From: Acinetobacter wuhouensis
GTDB lineage: Bacteria > Pseudomonadota > Gammaproteobacteria > Pseudomonadales > Moraxellaceae
NCBI RefSeq assembly: GCF_001696605.3
Contig: NZ_CP031716.1
Span: forward strand, 2,356,001-2,420,000
DNA: 64,000 nucleotides
Reading direction: 5' to 3'
Position numbers and translations under genes: made by a program. The notes under the pieces were generated by a model. The model searched no databases, was not told the DNA's origin, and saw nothing but the letters and a program-made list of their open reading frames with translations. Shown here in pieces: positions 27,460 to 36,770 of this stretch (positions are counted from its first letter, which is position 1; each line of letters begins with the position of its first letter).

Positions 27460-29106
27460 TTAACTCACCTGTTGAATCCCTTGCATCTTGGCAATTTCTT
27501 GTTGTTTTAATAAATTACGTTGAATTTTCCCGCTTGAGGTTTTTGGCAAACTCTCCACAAATTCAATCTCACGTGGATAAGAATGTTTCGATAAACGAGA
27601 GCGGACATAATCCTGTAATTTGTGATTAAGCTCATCCGAAGCTGTATATTGCGGTTTCAATACCACGAATGCTTTCACAATTTCAGTCCGTTCAGGATCA
27701 GGCTTACCAATGACTGCCGATTCAAGAACTTCTGCACATTCCAATAAAGTACTTTCGACATCAAACGGTCCAACACGATAACCTGACGTTGTAATGACAT
27801 CATCGGCACGACCAATAAAATCAACCCCACCAAGTTCATTAAAGCGAACCGTATCCCCTGTTAAATAATAATTTCCAACAAATGATTTACGATTATTACC
27901 ACCATAGCCCTTAAACCATGTGAGTGGTGATTGTGAGAAATCGATTGCAAGCGTACCAATTCCGCCCTGTTCTACTTCTTCATTATTTTGATTCAACACG
28001 GCGAAACGGTGCCCAGGATTGGCAAATCCTGCCGAACCAATTTTAATCGGATGTTCTAAAGCATGATGATTGCCGATCACCATGCCTAATTCAGTTTGTC
28101 CATATTGATCGTAAATATTGACGACTAAATCATTTTTGAACCAATGAATCACTTCAGGTGTTAATGGTTCACCTGCACTACTGACAGCGCGTAGATGTGA
28201 TTTAATCGTTTCATCAAATTTTTCTTTAAAGCCAAAGAACATACGAAATGCAGTCGGTGAACCTGTCAAATTACTGACTTTATATTGACGAATGATTTCT
28301 AAAGCATTGTCTACACTGAAAGCACGTTCATCCATGATAATACTATGCCCTAAACCCAATGGACCTGTGATGCCATAGTACAAACCATAAGCCCAACCTG
28401 GATCTGCGAGATTCCAAAAAGAATCTTCTTCACGTAAATCAACTGCATGGCGCATATATTCTTTGAATGCCAAGACTGCTTTTAACGGTACAGGTACAGA
28501 CTTCGCCAAACCTGTTGTACCTGAGGTAAACATCATTAAAAAATCATCTTCAAAAGTCAGCATCACAGGCGCTTGTTCAGATGATTGTTGATTTATTTCA
28601 GTCCAAAAATCAGGATCTAGTCTATGCGCAGTATCCTGTTGATGAACAGTGAGAATATTCGCAAGTTGAATACCATTTAATTTTGGGCGTTGTTCTTCAT
28701 TGGTCACGATCAATTGAGTTTGCGCAGTTTCAACACGATGCTCTATGGCTTTCGATTCAAATGCGGTAAATAAAGGCTGATAAATTGCACCAATACGCCA
28801 AGTCGCAAAAATCGTAATCAATAGTTCAGGTGTCCGTGGCAAAAGCCCTGCGATACAATCACCTTTTTTCAAGCCGATCTGTTGAAAATAATTGGCGAGC
28901 TTTGCCGATGCTTCTGCCAATTGTTCAAATGTCCACTGAGATGATTCACCATTTTTACCCTGCCAAATCAAAGCCACTTTATTTAAACCGATATAACGTC
29001 CACAGCATTCTTCATAGGCATTGATGGATTGAGGATTGCCAAACAATTGCGTTTCGATCAATTGTTCATAATCAAATTCTTGGTAGGCTTGTTCTAGTGT
29101 TTTCAT
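27460..29106 (-). CDS. AMP-dependent acyl-CoA synthetase/ligase
   Basis: 548-residue ANL-family ligase making acyl-CoA from a carboxylic acid with ATP. Motifs: MFTSGTTGLAKS (AMP-binding, about residue 192), YDQYGQTELG, the LTGDTV block, and SSGKIQRN with the catalytic lysine near the end. It resembles acetyl-/propionyl-type and medium-chain ligases. ATG 29106 is chosen because AAGGA lies 7 nt before it, whereas ATG 29112 is only about 1-2 nt from it. It is the downstream end of a same-strand acyl-CoA catabolic set with the dehydrogenase and SDR genes, separated from them by a repeat-rich gap of 564 bp. Confidence 0.85.
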   Translation of the reverse strand: MKTLEQAYQEFDYEQLIETQLFGNPQSINAYEECCGRYIGLNKVALIWQGKNGESSQWTFEQLAEASAKLANYFQQIGLKKGDCIAGLLPRTPELLITIFATWRIGAIYQPLFTAFESKAIEHRVETAQTQLIVTNEEQRPKLNGIQLANILTVHQQDTAHRLDPDFWTEINQQSSEQAPVMLTFEDDFLMMFTSGTTGLAKSVPVPLKAVLAFKEYMRHAVDLREEDSFWNLADPGWAYGLYYGITGPLGLGHSIIMDERAFSVDNALEIIRQYKVSNLTGSPTAFRMFFGFKEKFDETIKSHLRAVSSAGEPLTPEVIHWFKNDLVVNIYDQYGQTELGMVIGNHHALEHPIKIGSAGFANPGHRFAVLNQNNEEVEQGGIGTLAIDFSQSPLTWFKGYGGNNRKSFVGNYYLTGDTVRFNELGGVDFIGRADDVITTSGYRVGPFDVESTLLECAEVLESAVIGKPDPERTEIVKAFVVLKPQYTASDELNHKLQDYVRSRLSKHSYPREIEFVESLPKTSSGKIQRNLLKQQEIAKMQGIQQVS

Positions 29107-29456
29107 GTCCATATCCTTGTTTCAATTTTACAAATCATCTCGATTTGTATGTCCATTTAGCTTTTTGCTATTTAGGTTTTAGCTTTTATTTCAAATGTTG
29201 AATCATTCAACACGCTGACTGATGTCTATAGATAATCATGATTAGAATTTGCACACAATTTCCAAATACCTCAATTGTGTTGCAGTTTTTGAACAACCTC
29301 ATTTACACAGTATTTTTGCACAATAAAAAAGGACGAATATCTATTCATCCTTTCATTTTAGTCATTGAATTTATACCAATCTGTTAAATTAACTTCATAT
29401 AATTTAGCTTTTTTCTTTTTGTACCTATTGCTTTACACATGGTGATGCTATCGTGA

Positions 29457-29551
29457 GGCGACATGGATGTCGCCGTTGGCCAGGGGTATAGAACATACCC
29501 CTCGCCCAACAAAGGATTTTTGTAACCTTGCGGAATACATTCCTCATCCTT
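29457..29551. repeat. composite palindromic element (copy B)
   Basis: Three consecutive hairpins: GGCGACAT / ATGTCGCC (29457-29474, centre GG); GTTGG..AGGGGTAT / ATACCCCT..CCAAC (29475-29510); and the 25-bp core at 29526-29550 with arms GGAAT / ATTCC. The core is shared with 17986-18010 and 63354-63378. It is the main content of the gap 29107-29670; nothing else with coding potential was seen there. Confidence 0.7.
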
Positions 29552-29670
29552 CAAAAGTTAGGCATCGACTACGCAAAGCAATTTAAACCATTCAATGTAT
29601 ATCGTGTCTGTGTAAACCTTTTATTTATATTGTCTAACTTTTAATGAATGGTATTAAAATATAAAATCAA

Positions 29671-30807
29671 TCAAATCTGCGTCACTTCCCGTGCAATCAC
29701 CAAGCGCTGAATATCAGAAGCCCCTTCATAAATTTGACTGACACGTACATCACGATAAATCCGCTCTACAGGGAAATCAGATACATAGCCATAACCACCA
29801 TGAATTTGTATTGCATCAGAACAAACTTTTTCAGCAATTTCCGAAGCAAATAACTTCGCCATCGAGGCTTCTTTTAAACACGGCAGTCCTGCATCTTTTA
29901 AACAGGCCGCATGGTAAATCAACTGTCTTGCCGCTTCGATCTGAGTCGCCATATCTGCTAAACGGAATGCCACTGCTTGATGTTGAACCAATTCCACACC
30001 AAAAGCTTTACGCTCATTGGCATATTCCACAGCAGCATCTAAAGCTGCTCTTGCCATACCGACACATTGTGAAGCAATACCGATACGCCCTGATTCCAAA
30101 TTGGACAATGCAATCTTGTAGCCTGCACCTTCTTGACCCAATAAATTTTCAGCAGGAATTCGGCAGTTTTCAAAGACGATCGTTGCCGTATCTGAACAAT
30201 GTTGTCCCATTTTGTCTTCGATTCGAGAAACGATATAACCTAGTGTATTTGTTGGAACAATAAAACAGGAAATTCCTTTTTTCCCTGCGGATTTATCAGT
30301 AATGGCGAATACAATCGCCACTTGGGCATTTTGTCCTGTGGTAATAAATTGTTTGGTGCCATTAATCACCCAAGAATCACCATCACGTTCCGCTTTACAC
30401 AACAACGCACCTGCATCAGAACCAGCTTGTGGTTCAGTTAAGCAGAAACAACCAAGCCATTCACCTGTAGCGAGTTTTGTTAAATAATCTTGTTTTTGTT
30501 GTTCTGTACCGTATTTTTGAATAATTCCACATGGCAATGAATTTTGTACACTGACAATGGTGGAGATCGCACCATCACCTGCGGCAATTTCCTCAATCGC
30601 AGCCACCAATGAAATATAATCTAGCCCTGCACCACCCCATTGTTCAGACACGGTCATGCCTAGAGCGCCTAATTCACCTAATTCTTTTAGTTCTTGGGCA
30701 GGAAATTGCGAAGTTTTATCGCGTTCAGCAGCAGTCGGTTTCAATTTATTTTGCGAATAGTTTCGCATCATATCCTGAACCATTTTTTGTTCTTCATTTA
30801 AAATCAT
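29671..30807 (-). CDS. acyl-CoA dehydrogenase
   Basis: 378-residue FAD enzyme catalysing the first oxidation of beta-oxidation. Motifs in order: N-terminal helical part with the ATVSEQWGGAGLDY-type block, the FAD-binding CFCLTEPQAGSDAGAL, the GTKQFITTG block, and the signature region with GYGYVSDFPVERIYRDVR. The catalytic glutamate is in YEGASDIQ. GGAT lies about 8 nt before ATG 30807. The size and sequence fit short-chain or branched-chain dehydrogenases, but the substrate cannot be read from sequence. Confidence 0.9.
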   Translation of the reverse strand: MILNEEQKMVQDMMRNYSQNKLKPTAAERDKTSQFPAQELKELGELGALGMTVSEQWGGAGLDYISLVAAIEEIAAGDGAISTIVSVQNSLPCGIIQKYGTEQQKQDYLTKLATGEWLGCFCLTEPQAGSDAGALLCKAERDGDSWVINGTKQFITTGQNAQVAIVFAITDKSAGKKGISCFIVPTNTLGYIVSRIEDKMGQHCSDTATIVFENCRIPAENLLGQEGAGYKIALSNLESGRIGIASQCVGMARAALDAAVEYANERKAFGVELVQHQAVAFRLADMATQIEAARQLIYHAACLKDAGLPCLKEASMAKLFASEIAEKVCSDAIQIHGGYGYVSDFPVERIYRDVRVSQIYEGASDIQRLVIAREVTQI

Positions 30808-30920
30808 TTAAATATCCATCCCTGTAATATTCTGTTTTTACACACTTGCATTTTTAAGTCTGTTCTAAAAATAATTCGAAATCTTAAATTTATTCACTCA
30901 CAATAAAAATTTATATTGGA

Positions 30921-30960
30921 AGTCCCTTCTCCCATTGGGAGAAGGCTAGGATGAGGGGAA
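30921..30960. repeat. REP-like palindrome (copy 1 of 2)
   Basis: CCTTCTCCCA / TGGGAGAAGG, perfect 10-bp arms with one central base (30925-30945), then a G-rich tail. The same design occurs at 36711-36750. Confidence 0.6.
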
Positions 30961-31072
30961 TTGCTGCAAGAAAATAAAAAGTTTAATTATTTAAACGTAC
31001 AGAACGATATGCCTCATCTTTTTAAGAAAATAAAACTCGCATTGTGAATTGGGTATCGTTAAGAATTTACAA

Positions 31073-31843
31073 TCACTTCGGTTGCATACGAATTGCGCCA
31101 TCTAAACGGATCACTTCACCGTTTAAATAGCCATTTTCACAAATATGCCCAACCAAATGTGCAAACTCTTCAGGCTTTGCCAAACGTGGTGGATATGGCA
31201 CCATCGCACCTAAAGCATCCTGAACATTTTGCGGTAAAGCTTTCAACATTGGCGTTTCCATGATCCCTGGCGCAATCGTCATCACCCGAATATGTTCACG
31301 TGCCAATTCACGTGCCAATGGTAAAGTCATTGCAACCACCGCACCTTTTGAAGCTGAATATGCGGTTTGTCCAATTTGACCATCAAAAGCCGCGACAGAG
31401 GCTGTATTGATAATCACGCCACGTTCTTCTTCACCTGCTTTTAGCTCATAACGTGAAATCACATCAGCAGCAAAGCGCAACATATTGAACGTGCCTGAAA
31501 CATTAATATTTAAGACTTTTTGGAAATCTGCCAAAGCATGAATACCATTTTTACCCAAAACTTTTGCCGATGGTCCAATGCCTGCGCAGTTAATCAAACC
31601 ATTCAATTGACCATAATCTTGTTCAACATTTTTGAAGAATTGCTCAACAGCAACTTCATCCGTCACATCCAATTGAACGAATTTAGATTTTTCACCTAAA
31701 CGCTTTTGCATTTCTTCGCCAAGTGCTTGGTTCATATCGACCATAATCACTTTTGCACCTTGCCCGACAAGGTGTGTAGCCGTTGCAGCGCCAAGACCTG
31801 AAGCACCACCTGTAACAACAAAAACTTTTCCTTCAATTTTCAT
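31073..31843 (-). CDS. SDR, 3-hydroxyacyl-CoA dehydrogenase type 2-like
   Basis: 256-residue short-chain dehydrogenase that resembles HSD17B10 and bacterial 3-hydroxy-2-methylbutyryl-CoA dehydrogenases: VVTGGASGLGAAT at residue 8, VDMNQ giving NAD preference, NCAG, TASVAAFDGQIGQ with the catalytic Ser and YSASKGAV (YxxxK). The segment ISRYELKAGEEERGV fits the insert of that group. The start is ATG 31843 (AGGA 8 nt before). It lies upstream of the dehydrogenase and the ligase on the same strand and opposite the AraC regulator. This suggests oxidation of a branched or short acyl-CoA, as in isoleucine breakdown. Confidence 0.87.
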   Translation of the reverse strand: MKIEGKVFVVTGGASGLGAATATHLVGQGAKVIMVDMNQALGEEMQKRLGEKSKFVQLDVTDEVAVEQFFKNVEQDYGQLNGLINCAGIGPSAKVLGKNGIHALADFQKVLNINVSGTFNMLRFAADVISRYELKAGEEERGVIINTASVAAFDGQIGQTAYSASKGAVVAMTLPLARELAREHIRVMTIAPGIMETPMLKALPQNVQDALGAMVPYPPRLAKPEEFAHLVGHICENGYLNGEVIRLDGAIRMQPK

Positions 31844-32063
31844 TTTATTTTCCTGATTGTTTAAACATTTTTTGAATAGCAGTTTCAAATTGTGAGTTTT
31901 GAATCACAAGCTTTGAATGGCAAATCATACTTTTTCGACTTAAGATGCAGAGTAAACATAGTCAAGCTTGAGTACAATTTCCAAAAGTTGCATCCTGTAT
32001 GATGGATTTGGACAATTTAAAATTGCCTGTGCAAAAATCAATCACAAGATAATGGAATAGACC

Positions 32064-33089
32064 GTGATTAATCAACAATTCAGTGAAAATAAAGGCACCA
32101 TTTCAATTGCACTCGTACAAGAAGCGCTGATTGATGCTACGCAAAAGGGCTTTGATCCTCATCACATTCTAAATCAAGCAGAAATTCCACTTGAATTGTT
32201 TCATGCACCTAAAGCACGAATTTCCGTTTCGACCTATGCAAAATTATGGACTGAAATTGCCAATGTGATGGATGACGAGTTTTTCGGTATGGACAGTCAT
32301 CCTATGCGCCGTGGTTGTTATAAATTATTGTCTAAAATGGTCATGCATACAGACACGCTTAGAAATGCAATTGAACAAATACTGCAATATTTCAATTTTA
32401 TTTTGGATGATTTTTCCAGCAAACTGATTATTGATGAAAATTATGCATACATTGTCATTACCAATAAATTACAAAATAAAAGAATGTTTTGCTATGCCAC
32501 CTATATCATGCTGATTCATAGTCTGATCTGTTGGTTAGCAGATCAACGGATTATCCTGAATCAATTGCAATTAAAATGTGATCCTCCACAAGATGACCAA
32601 GATTATCGCGTGCGCTTTTGTGAAAAAATCAGCTATCAAGCGGATGAAAATTATCTACAATTTGATGCCAATTATTTAAATATTCAGATTAAACGTGATC
32701 AAAAATCATGGTATGAATTCATTAAAAATAGCCCTGAAAATTTACTGATTCGTTTTAAAAATCCACTAGCACTCAGCTCAATCATTCGAAAACAACTGCT
32801 TTCAATTACCCCATGTGAATGGTTGGAACTGAGTGAACTTGCACAACAACTTAATATTTCCGAAGCGACATTTCAACGCCGTTTAAAAAATGAAGGCATG
32901 AGTTATCAGCAACTTAAAAATGATATTCGGCGTGACATGGCGATTGATTTGCTCACACAATCGACGGACAGCTTACAAGACATCAGTGATCAGTTGAATT
33001 TTCAGGATGTCAGTGCTTTCCATCGTGCATTTAAAAAATGGGTAGGCGTTAGTCCAGGCGCTTACCGTGATCTACAAAGTATTGGCTGA
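32064..33089 (+). CDS. AraC family transcriptional regulator
   Basis: 341-residue regulator with an N-terminal arabinose-binding-like domain of the OruR/ArgR type (about residues 15-200) and a C-terminal double helix-turn-helix (about 240-335; LSELAQQLNISEATFQRRLKNEG, DISDQLNFQDVSAFHRAFKKW). The start is GTG 32064, with GGA about 10 nt upstream. It is divergent from the acyl-CoA set, with 220 bp between the two start codons, so it probably controls that set in response to an acyl compound. This is inference from layout. Confidence 0.88.
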   Translation: MINQQFSENKGTISIALVQEALIDATQKGFDPHHILNQAEIPLELFHAPKARISVSTYAKLWTEIANVMDDEFFGMDSHPMRRGCYKLLSKMVMHTDTLRNAIEQILQYFNFILDDFSSKLIIDENYAYIVITNKLQNKRMFCYATYIMLIHSLICWLADQRIILNQLQLKCDPPQDDQDYRVRFCEKISYQADENYLQFDANYLNIQIKRDQKSWYEFIKNSPENLLIRFKNPLALSSIIRKQLLSITPCEWLELSELAQQLNISEATFQRRLKNEGMSYQQLKNDIRRDMAIDLLTQSTDSLQDISDQLNFQDVSAFHRAFKKWVGVSPGAYRDLQSIG

Positions 33090-33266
33090 TTTTTAAAATA
33101 TTTGTGTTTAGAAAACCATCTCCATGATTTTAGAAAATATTTACAGTTCGTCTGAATAAGATTGCTTTTTAAACCAATTTGGTATAATTTTCACTCAATT
33201 TAGAGCAGTCTTTCTGCTCACTCCTGCGTCAAACTCCTCCCCTTTAATCACCTTCAGGTCACTACC

Positions 33267-33614
33267 ATGATTAAGATGATTGATGTACTAGACCACAATC
33301 TAGTTCAAAATTTTATCCATTCACTTTCTGCTCAAAATGAACATTTCGATGAATTAATCGATGGCATACTCAATGCGCCCGATCAAGATTTTGACAATGC
33401 AATGCAGCATTTTTTTAGCAATAATAATCCACTTGATCTTGCTCAAGCACTTGATATTAACCAAGATCGCTTGAATGCAATTCGTTCGGGTTTAGCAATG
33501 CAAAAAGAAAATCTTGCAGACACTGCAAAAATCGTTGCATTGTGTCTCACACTCGAAACAGGCAGCCTAGACCAAATTGAAATTGCGGATTGTTTAGAAG
33601 ACTATCTTGTATAA
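33267..33614 (+). CDS. hypothetical acidic protein, 115 aa
   Basis: 115-residue soluble helical protein, acidic, with no Cys-rich or signal motif visible. A -10 box TATAAT at 33183-33188 lies upstream and a strong terminator follows, so it is probably a single-gene unit. An ATG at residue 4 is an alternative start. I do not recognise the family. Confidence 0.65.
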   Translation: MIKMIDVLDHNLVQNFIHSLSAQNEHFDELIDGILNAPDQDFDNAMQHFFSNNNPLDLAQALDINQDRLNAIRSGLAMQKENLADTAKIVALCLTLETGSLDQIEIADCLEDYLV

Positions 33615-33635
33615 AAACCACTTATTTATAAAAAT

Positions 33636-33660
33636 GGCATCTCTATGATGCCGTTTTTTT
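33636..33660 (+). terminator. terminator after 115-aa protein
   Basis: Stem GGCATC-TCTAT-GATGCC followed by G and seven T. Confidence 0.9.
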
Positions 33661-33894
33661 ATATATTCAAAAAAATATACTAAGAAAATTATTAGATAAG
33701 TGTTTCATTTAATTGTCTATAATATAGATTACACAAATTAAATATTAAAATTACATTTAAAATAAAGCACTTAATTAAAAAATAATAATTAATTCAATTT
33801 TCATGAAGTCTTTATCTATTTTTCTTTTTTGTACTTACATCGTAAAAACTATACATATCTATTCTGTTTTCTCTTTGAATTTTATGGAGTATTT

Positions 33895-34866
33895 ATGAAA
33901 TTTTTCGGCAAAAAATTGACAACGCTTGTTTCAGGTCTGACTCTTAGCTTGACTGTCACCTCGTCATTCGCAGCCATTCCTACAACATTAAAACTTGACT
34001 ATGCTTACTACGCACCAACAAGTTTAGTCGTCAAAGAGCAAAAACTGTTAGAAAAAGCTTTACCTAAAACAGAGGTCAAATGGGTCTTTAGCCAAGGCAG
34101 TAACCGTTCACTTGAATATCTAAATAGTGGCAGTATAGACTTTGCCTCAACAGCTGGACTAGCTGCAGTATTAAGTCGTGCCAATGGAAGCCCAATCAAA
34201 ACTGTTTATATTCAAAGTCAACCAGAATGGACAGCATTAGTCGTTGCTAAAAATTCAACGATCAAAACTTTAAAAGATTTAAAAGGGAAGAAAATTGCGG
34301 CAACCAAAGGAACTGATCCGTTCCTTTTCACGCTTCAAGCACTTGAAACAGTTAATTTAAACAAACGAGATGTTCAACTTGTTCATTTACAGCACCCAGA
34401 TGGCAAAACTGCATTAGAACGTGGACAAGTCGATGCTTGGGCAGGTCTTGACCCACTTATGGCTTCAGCCCAATTACAATCAGGTGCTAAACTTCTTTAT
34501 CGTAATATTTCATTTAATAGCTATAGTGTTTTAAGTGTAAAAGATCAATTTGCAACTCAAAGTCCTGAAGCTATTGATGCCGTCATAAAAGCCTATGAAC
34601 AAGCACGTAAATGGGCAAAAGCAAATCCTGACAAACTTGCCGAACTTTTAGCGCGTGAAGCAAAATTACCACTCGAAGTTGCAAAACTTCAACTCAGCCG
34701 AACCAACCTCGATCAGAATATTCCAACAGCGAAACATTTAAATGCGTTGAAAAAAGCAGGAACAATTTTGAATGAAGAAGAATTAGTCCGCAAAGGCACC
34801 AATGTCAACCAAGTAATTGATCAATTATTTGATAGTAAATATGCGCAAAAGGTTGTTGGGAAATAA
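33895..34866 (+). CDS. ABC transporter substrate-binding protein (SsuA-type)
   Basis: 323-residue periplasmic binding protein of the sulfonate/nitrate/taurine (SsuA-like) family. A signal peptide covers about residues 1-26 (ending SSFAA). The NMT1/SsuA fold is seen in the segments VKWVFSQGSNRSLEYL, GSIDFASTAGLAAVLSRANG and ERGQVDAWAGLDPLMA. ATG 33895 is chosen (GGAG 9 nt before) because it opens the signal peptide. The start of the permease gene overlaps its stop by one base. Aliphatic sulfonates are the likely ligand class; the exact one is unknown. Confidence 0.87.
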   Translation: MKFFGKKLTTLVSGLTLSLTVTSSFAAIPTTLKLDYAYYAPTSLVVKEQKLLEKALPKTEVKWVFSQGSNRSLEYLNSGSIDFASTAGLAAVLSRANGSPIKTVYIQSQPEWTALVVAKNSTIKTLKDLKGKKIAATKGTDPFLFTLQALETVNLNKRDVQLVHLQHPDGKTALERGQVDAWAGLDPLMASAQLQSGAKLLYRNISFNSYSVLSVKDQFATQSPEAIDAVIKAYEQARKWAKANPDKLAELLAREAKLPLEVAKLQLSRTNLDQNIPTAKHLNALKKAGTILNEEELVRKGTNVNQVIDQLFDSKYAQKVVGK

Positions 34867-35681
34867 TGAATAAAATTTCGGCTTCAGCAGTCAATACAAT
34901 TGCACCTACGGCTGTCAAAAAAGTTGTTATAAAAGCCAAGCTCATTAAATGGTTAAAAGCAATAACCATCCCAGTTTTGTTCATTTTACTCTGTGAATAT
35001 TTTGTTCGTGCTGGTTGGGTTGAACCATATCTTCTTCCAGCACCGAGTAGCTTATTTGAATCTTTTAAAGATCTAGTCAATGGCGATTTGTTCATGCATG
35101 TATATACCAGTACATGGCGAGTTTTTTTTGGTTTTTTTGTGGGTAGTGCTCTTGGACTGATTATTGCCATTGCGGTGGGTTTGAATCAACACATTGAAGA
35201 ATTTTTAGAGCCAACATTCTCAGCGATCAAATCCATTCCGAGTCTTGCATGGATTCCTCTATTACTGTTATGGCTAGGAATTGATGAAGCTTCTAAAATT
35301 ACTTTAATTGCGATTGGGGCTTTCTTTCCAACTTATACCAATACCGTTTCAGCCATTCATGGTGTAGATAAAAAATTACTGGAAGTCGCCAAAGTCTATC
35401 GCTTGAATTATTTACAAACTATTTTTCAAATCGTACTCCCTGCTGCTTCACCAGGAGTTTTAGTGGGTTTAAGAAATAGCTTAAGTTTGGCTTGGATGTT
35501 TATGATCGCTGCTGAATTAATCGCTGCCACACAAGGCATAGGTTATTTACTGAGTGATGGTCGTGAAACCTCCCGACCAGATATAGTGATTATTGCAATC
35601 ATTTTATTGGCAGTACTGGGCAAATTGACCGATACGCTGATGAAATGGATTGAAAACTGGTTTTTACGCTGGCGAACCTAA
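34866..35681 (+). CDS. ABC transporter permease (SsuC-type)
   Basis: 271-residue inner-membrane permease of the sulfonate/taurine family with about six helices. It retains the EAA-loop region (AKVYRLNYLQTIFQIVLPAASPGVLVGLR). Its ATG shares a base with the stop of the binding-protein gene (TAATG), so the two are translationally coupled. A transport ATPase (SsuB-type) is missing on either side: the next gene is a bestrophin-like channel after a terminator. Confidence 0.9.
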   Translation: MNKISASAVNTIAPTAVKKVVIKAKLIKWLKAITIPVLFILLCEYFVRAGWVEPYLLPAPSSLFESFKDLVNGDLFMHVYTSTWRVFFGFFVGSALGLIIAIAVGLNQHIEEFLEPTFSAIKSIPSLAWIPLLLLWLGIDEASKITLIAIGAFFPTYTNTVSAIHGVDKKLLEVAKVYRLNYLQTIFQIVLPAASPGVLVGLRNSLSLAWMFMIAAELIAATQGIGYLLSDGRETSRPDIVIIAIILLAVLGKLTDTLMKWIENWFLRWRT

Positions 35682-35689
35682 ATCATGAA

Positions 35690-35718
35690 AAAATACGGCT
35701 TTTACTCAGCCGTATTTT
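35690..35718 (+). terminator. terminator after ABC permease
   Basis: Stem AAAATACGGCT (35690-35700) / AGCCGTATTTT (35708-35718) with a 7-nt loop, followed by T residues. Confidence 0.9.
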
Positions 35719-35793
35719 TAATTTTCCTATTTGAAACTTGCATTTATAGTTTTGTCTATGAAACACTGGCAAAGTTATATGTAGGTAAACAGT

Positions 35794-36705
35794 ATGATCA
35801 TTCGAGATAAAAGTAACAGCTTTGCCCTGCTATTTGCATGGCATGGCACGATTCTTCCTAAAGTATTACCTGCCTTAAGTGTAGTGGTACTGATCTCAAC
35901 GATCATCGTGTATTTATCCTCACAGCATTATTTTACGTTTCCTGCTGTACCTGCGATTGGTTTTACTGTGTTCGGAATTATTTTGTCGATATTTCTCAGC
36001 TTTAGAAATACGGCATGTTATGACCGCTGGTGGGAAGGACGTAAACTTTGGGGCGCTTTAATCGCCACCTCTCGTCATATTTCACGTGATAGTCATGTCT
36101 TGAATGATAATGAACGCAGAATCATGATGTATCGTGTGATGCTATTTACAGGTTTACTGCGTAATCGACTTAGAAATAGCCAACAATCTATTGAATATTA
36201 TCGTGATAAAGTCAATTTCAATGAACAGCAATTCAATGCGCTCTCCTCACATATCAATGCATCACAATATGTTTTAGAAGAAATCCAAAAGTCCTTGGTA
36301 CAATCCCTAAAATCAGGTGAAATTTCCGATATTATTTACCAAGGGTTGAATCACCACATTGTAGAATTAGGTGCAATTCAAGCAGGCTGTGACCGTATTT
36401 TAAGTACTCCATTACCTTATTCTTATTCAGTTTTATTGCATCGTACTGTCTATTGTTTTTGCCTGATTCTTCCCTTTAGTTTGGAATCAAGTCTAGGAAT
36501 TTGGACACCTGTAATTGTCAGTTTGATTGCTTACTTATTTTTAGGCTTGGATGCTTTAAGTGCTGAACTTGAAGAACCTTTTGGTTTACAAGACAATGAC
36601 TTACCGTTGGATTCAATCACTCGTCTGATTGAAAGAGAAATGCTTTCCTCACTCGGTGAAGAACTCTTAGAACCGATTCAATTAGTGAAAAGTAATTTGA
36701 CTTAA
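35794..36705 (+). CDS. bestrophin family ion channel
   Basis: 303-residue bestrophin-like (UPF0187) membrane protein; bacterial members are cation or anion channels forming pentamers. Hydrophobic helices occur at about residues 25-45, 52-70 and 205-245. Family landmarks are SFRNTACYDRWWEGRKLWG and the C-terminal AELEEPFG with conserved acidic residues near the pore entrance. It is a single gene. Confidence 0.87.
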   Translation: MIIRDKSNSFALLFAWHGTILPKVLPALSVVVLISTIIVYLSSQHYFTFPAVPAIGFTVFGIILSIFLSFRNTACYDRWWEGRKLWGALIATSRHISRDSHVLNDNERRIMMYRVMLFTGLLRNRLRNSQQSIEYYRDKVNFNEQQFNALSSHINASQYVLEEIQKSLVQSLKSGEISDIIYQGLNHHIVELGAIQAGCDRILSTPLPYSYSVLLHRTVYCFCLILPFSLESSLGIWTPVIVSLIAYLFLGLDALSAELEEPFGLQDNDLPLDSITRLIEREMLSSLGEELLEPIQLVKSNLT

Positions 36706-36710
36706 GAAAG

Positions 36711-36750
36711 AAGTCCTCTCTCCCTTTGGGAGAGAGTTAGAGAGAGGGAA
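36711..36750. repeat. REP-like palindrome (copy 2 of 2)
   Basis: CTCTCTCCC (36716-36724) / GGGAGAGAG (36728-36736) around TTT, followed by a G-rich tail. It matches the palindrome design at 30921-30960 and lies between convergent genes. Confidence 0.6.
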
Positions 36751-36770
36751 AGTTGAGGCTGTAAATAAAA

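Noticed and set aside
33617..33894. Riboswitch before the sulfonate-type transporter
   Set aside because: The leader is unstructured A+T-rich sequence; no known motif (such as SAM) could be seen.
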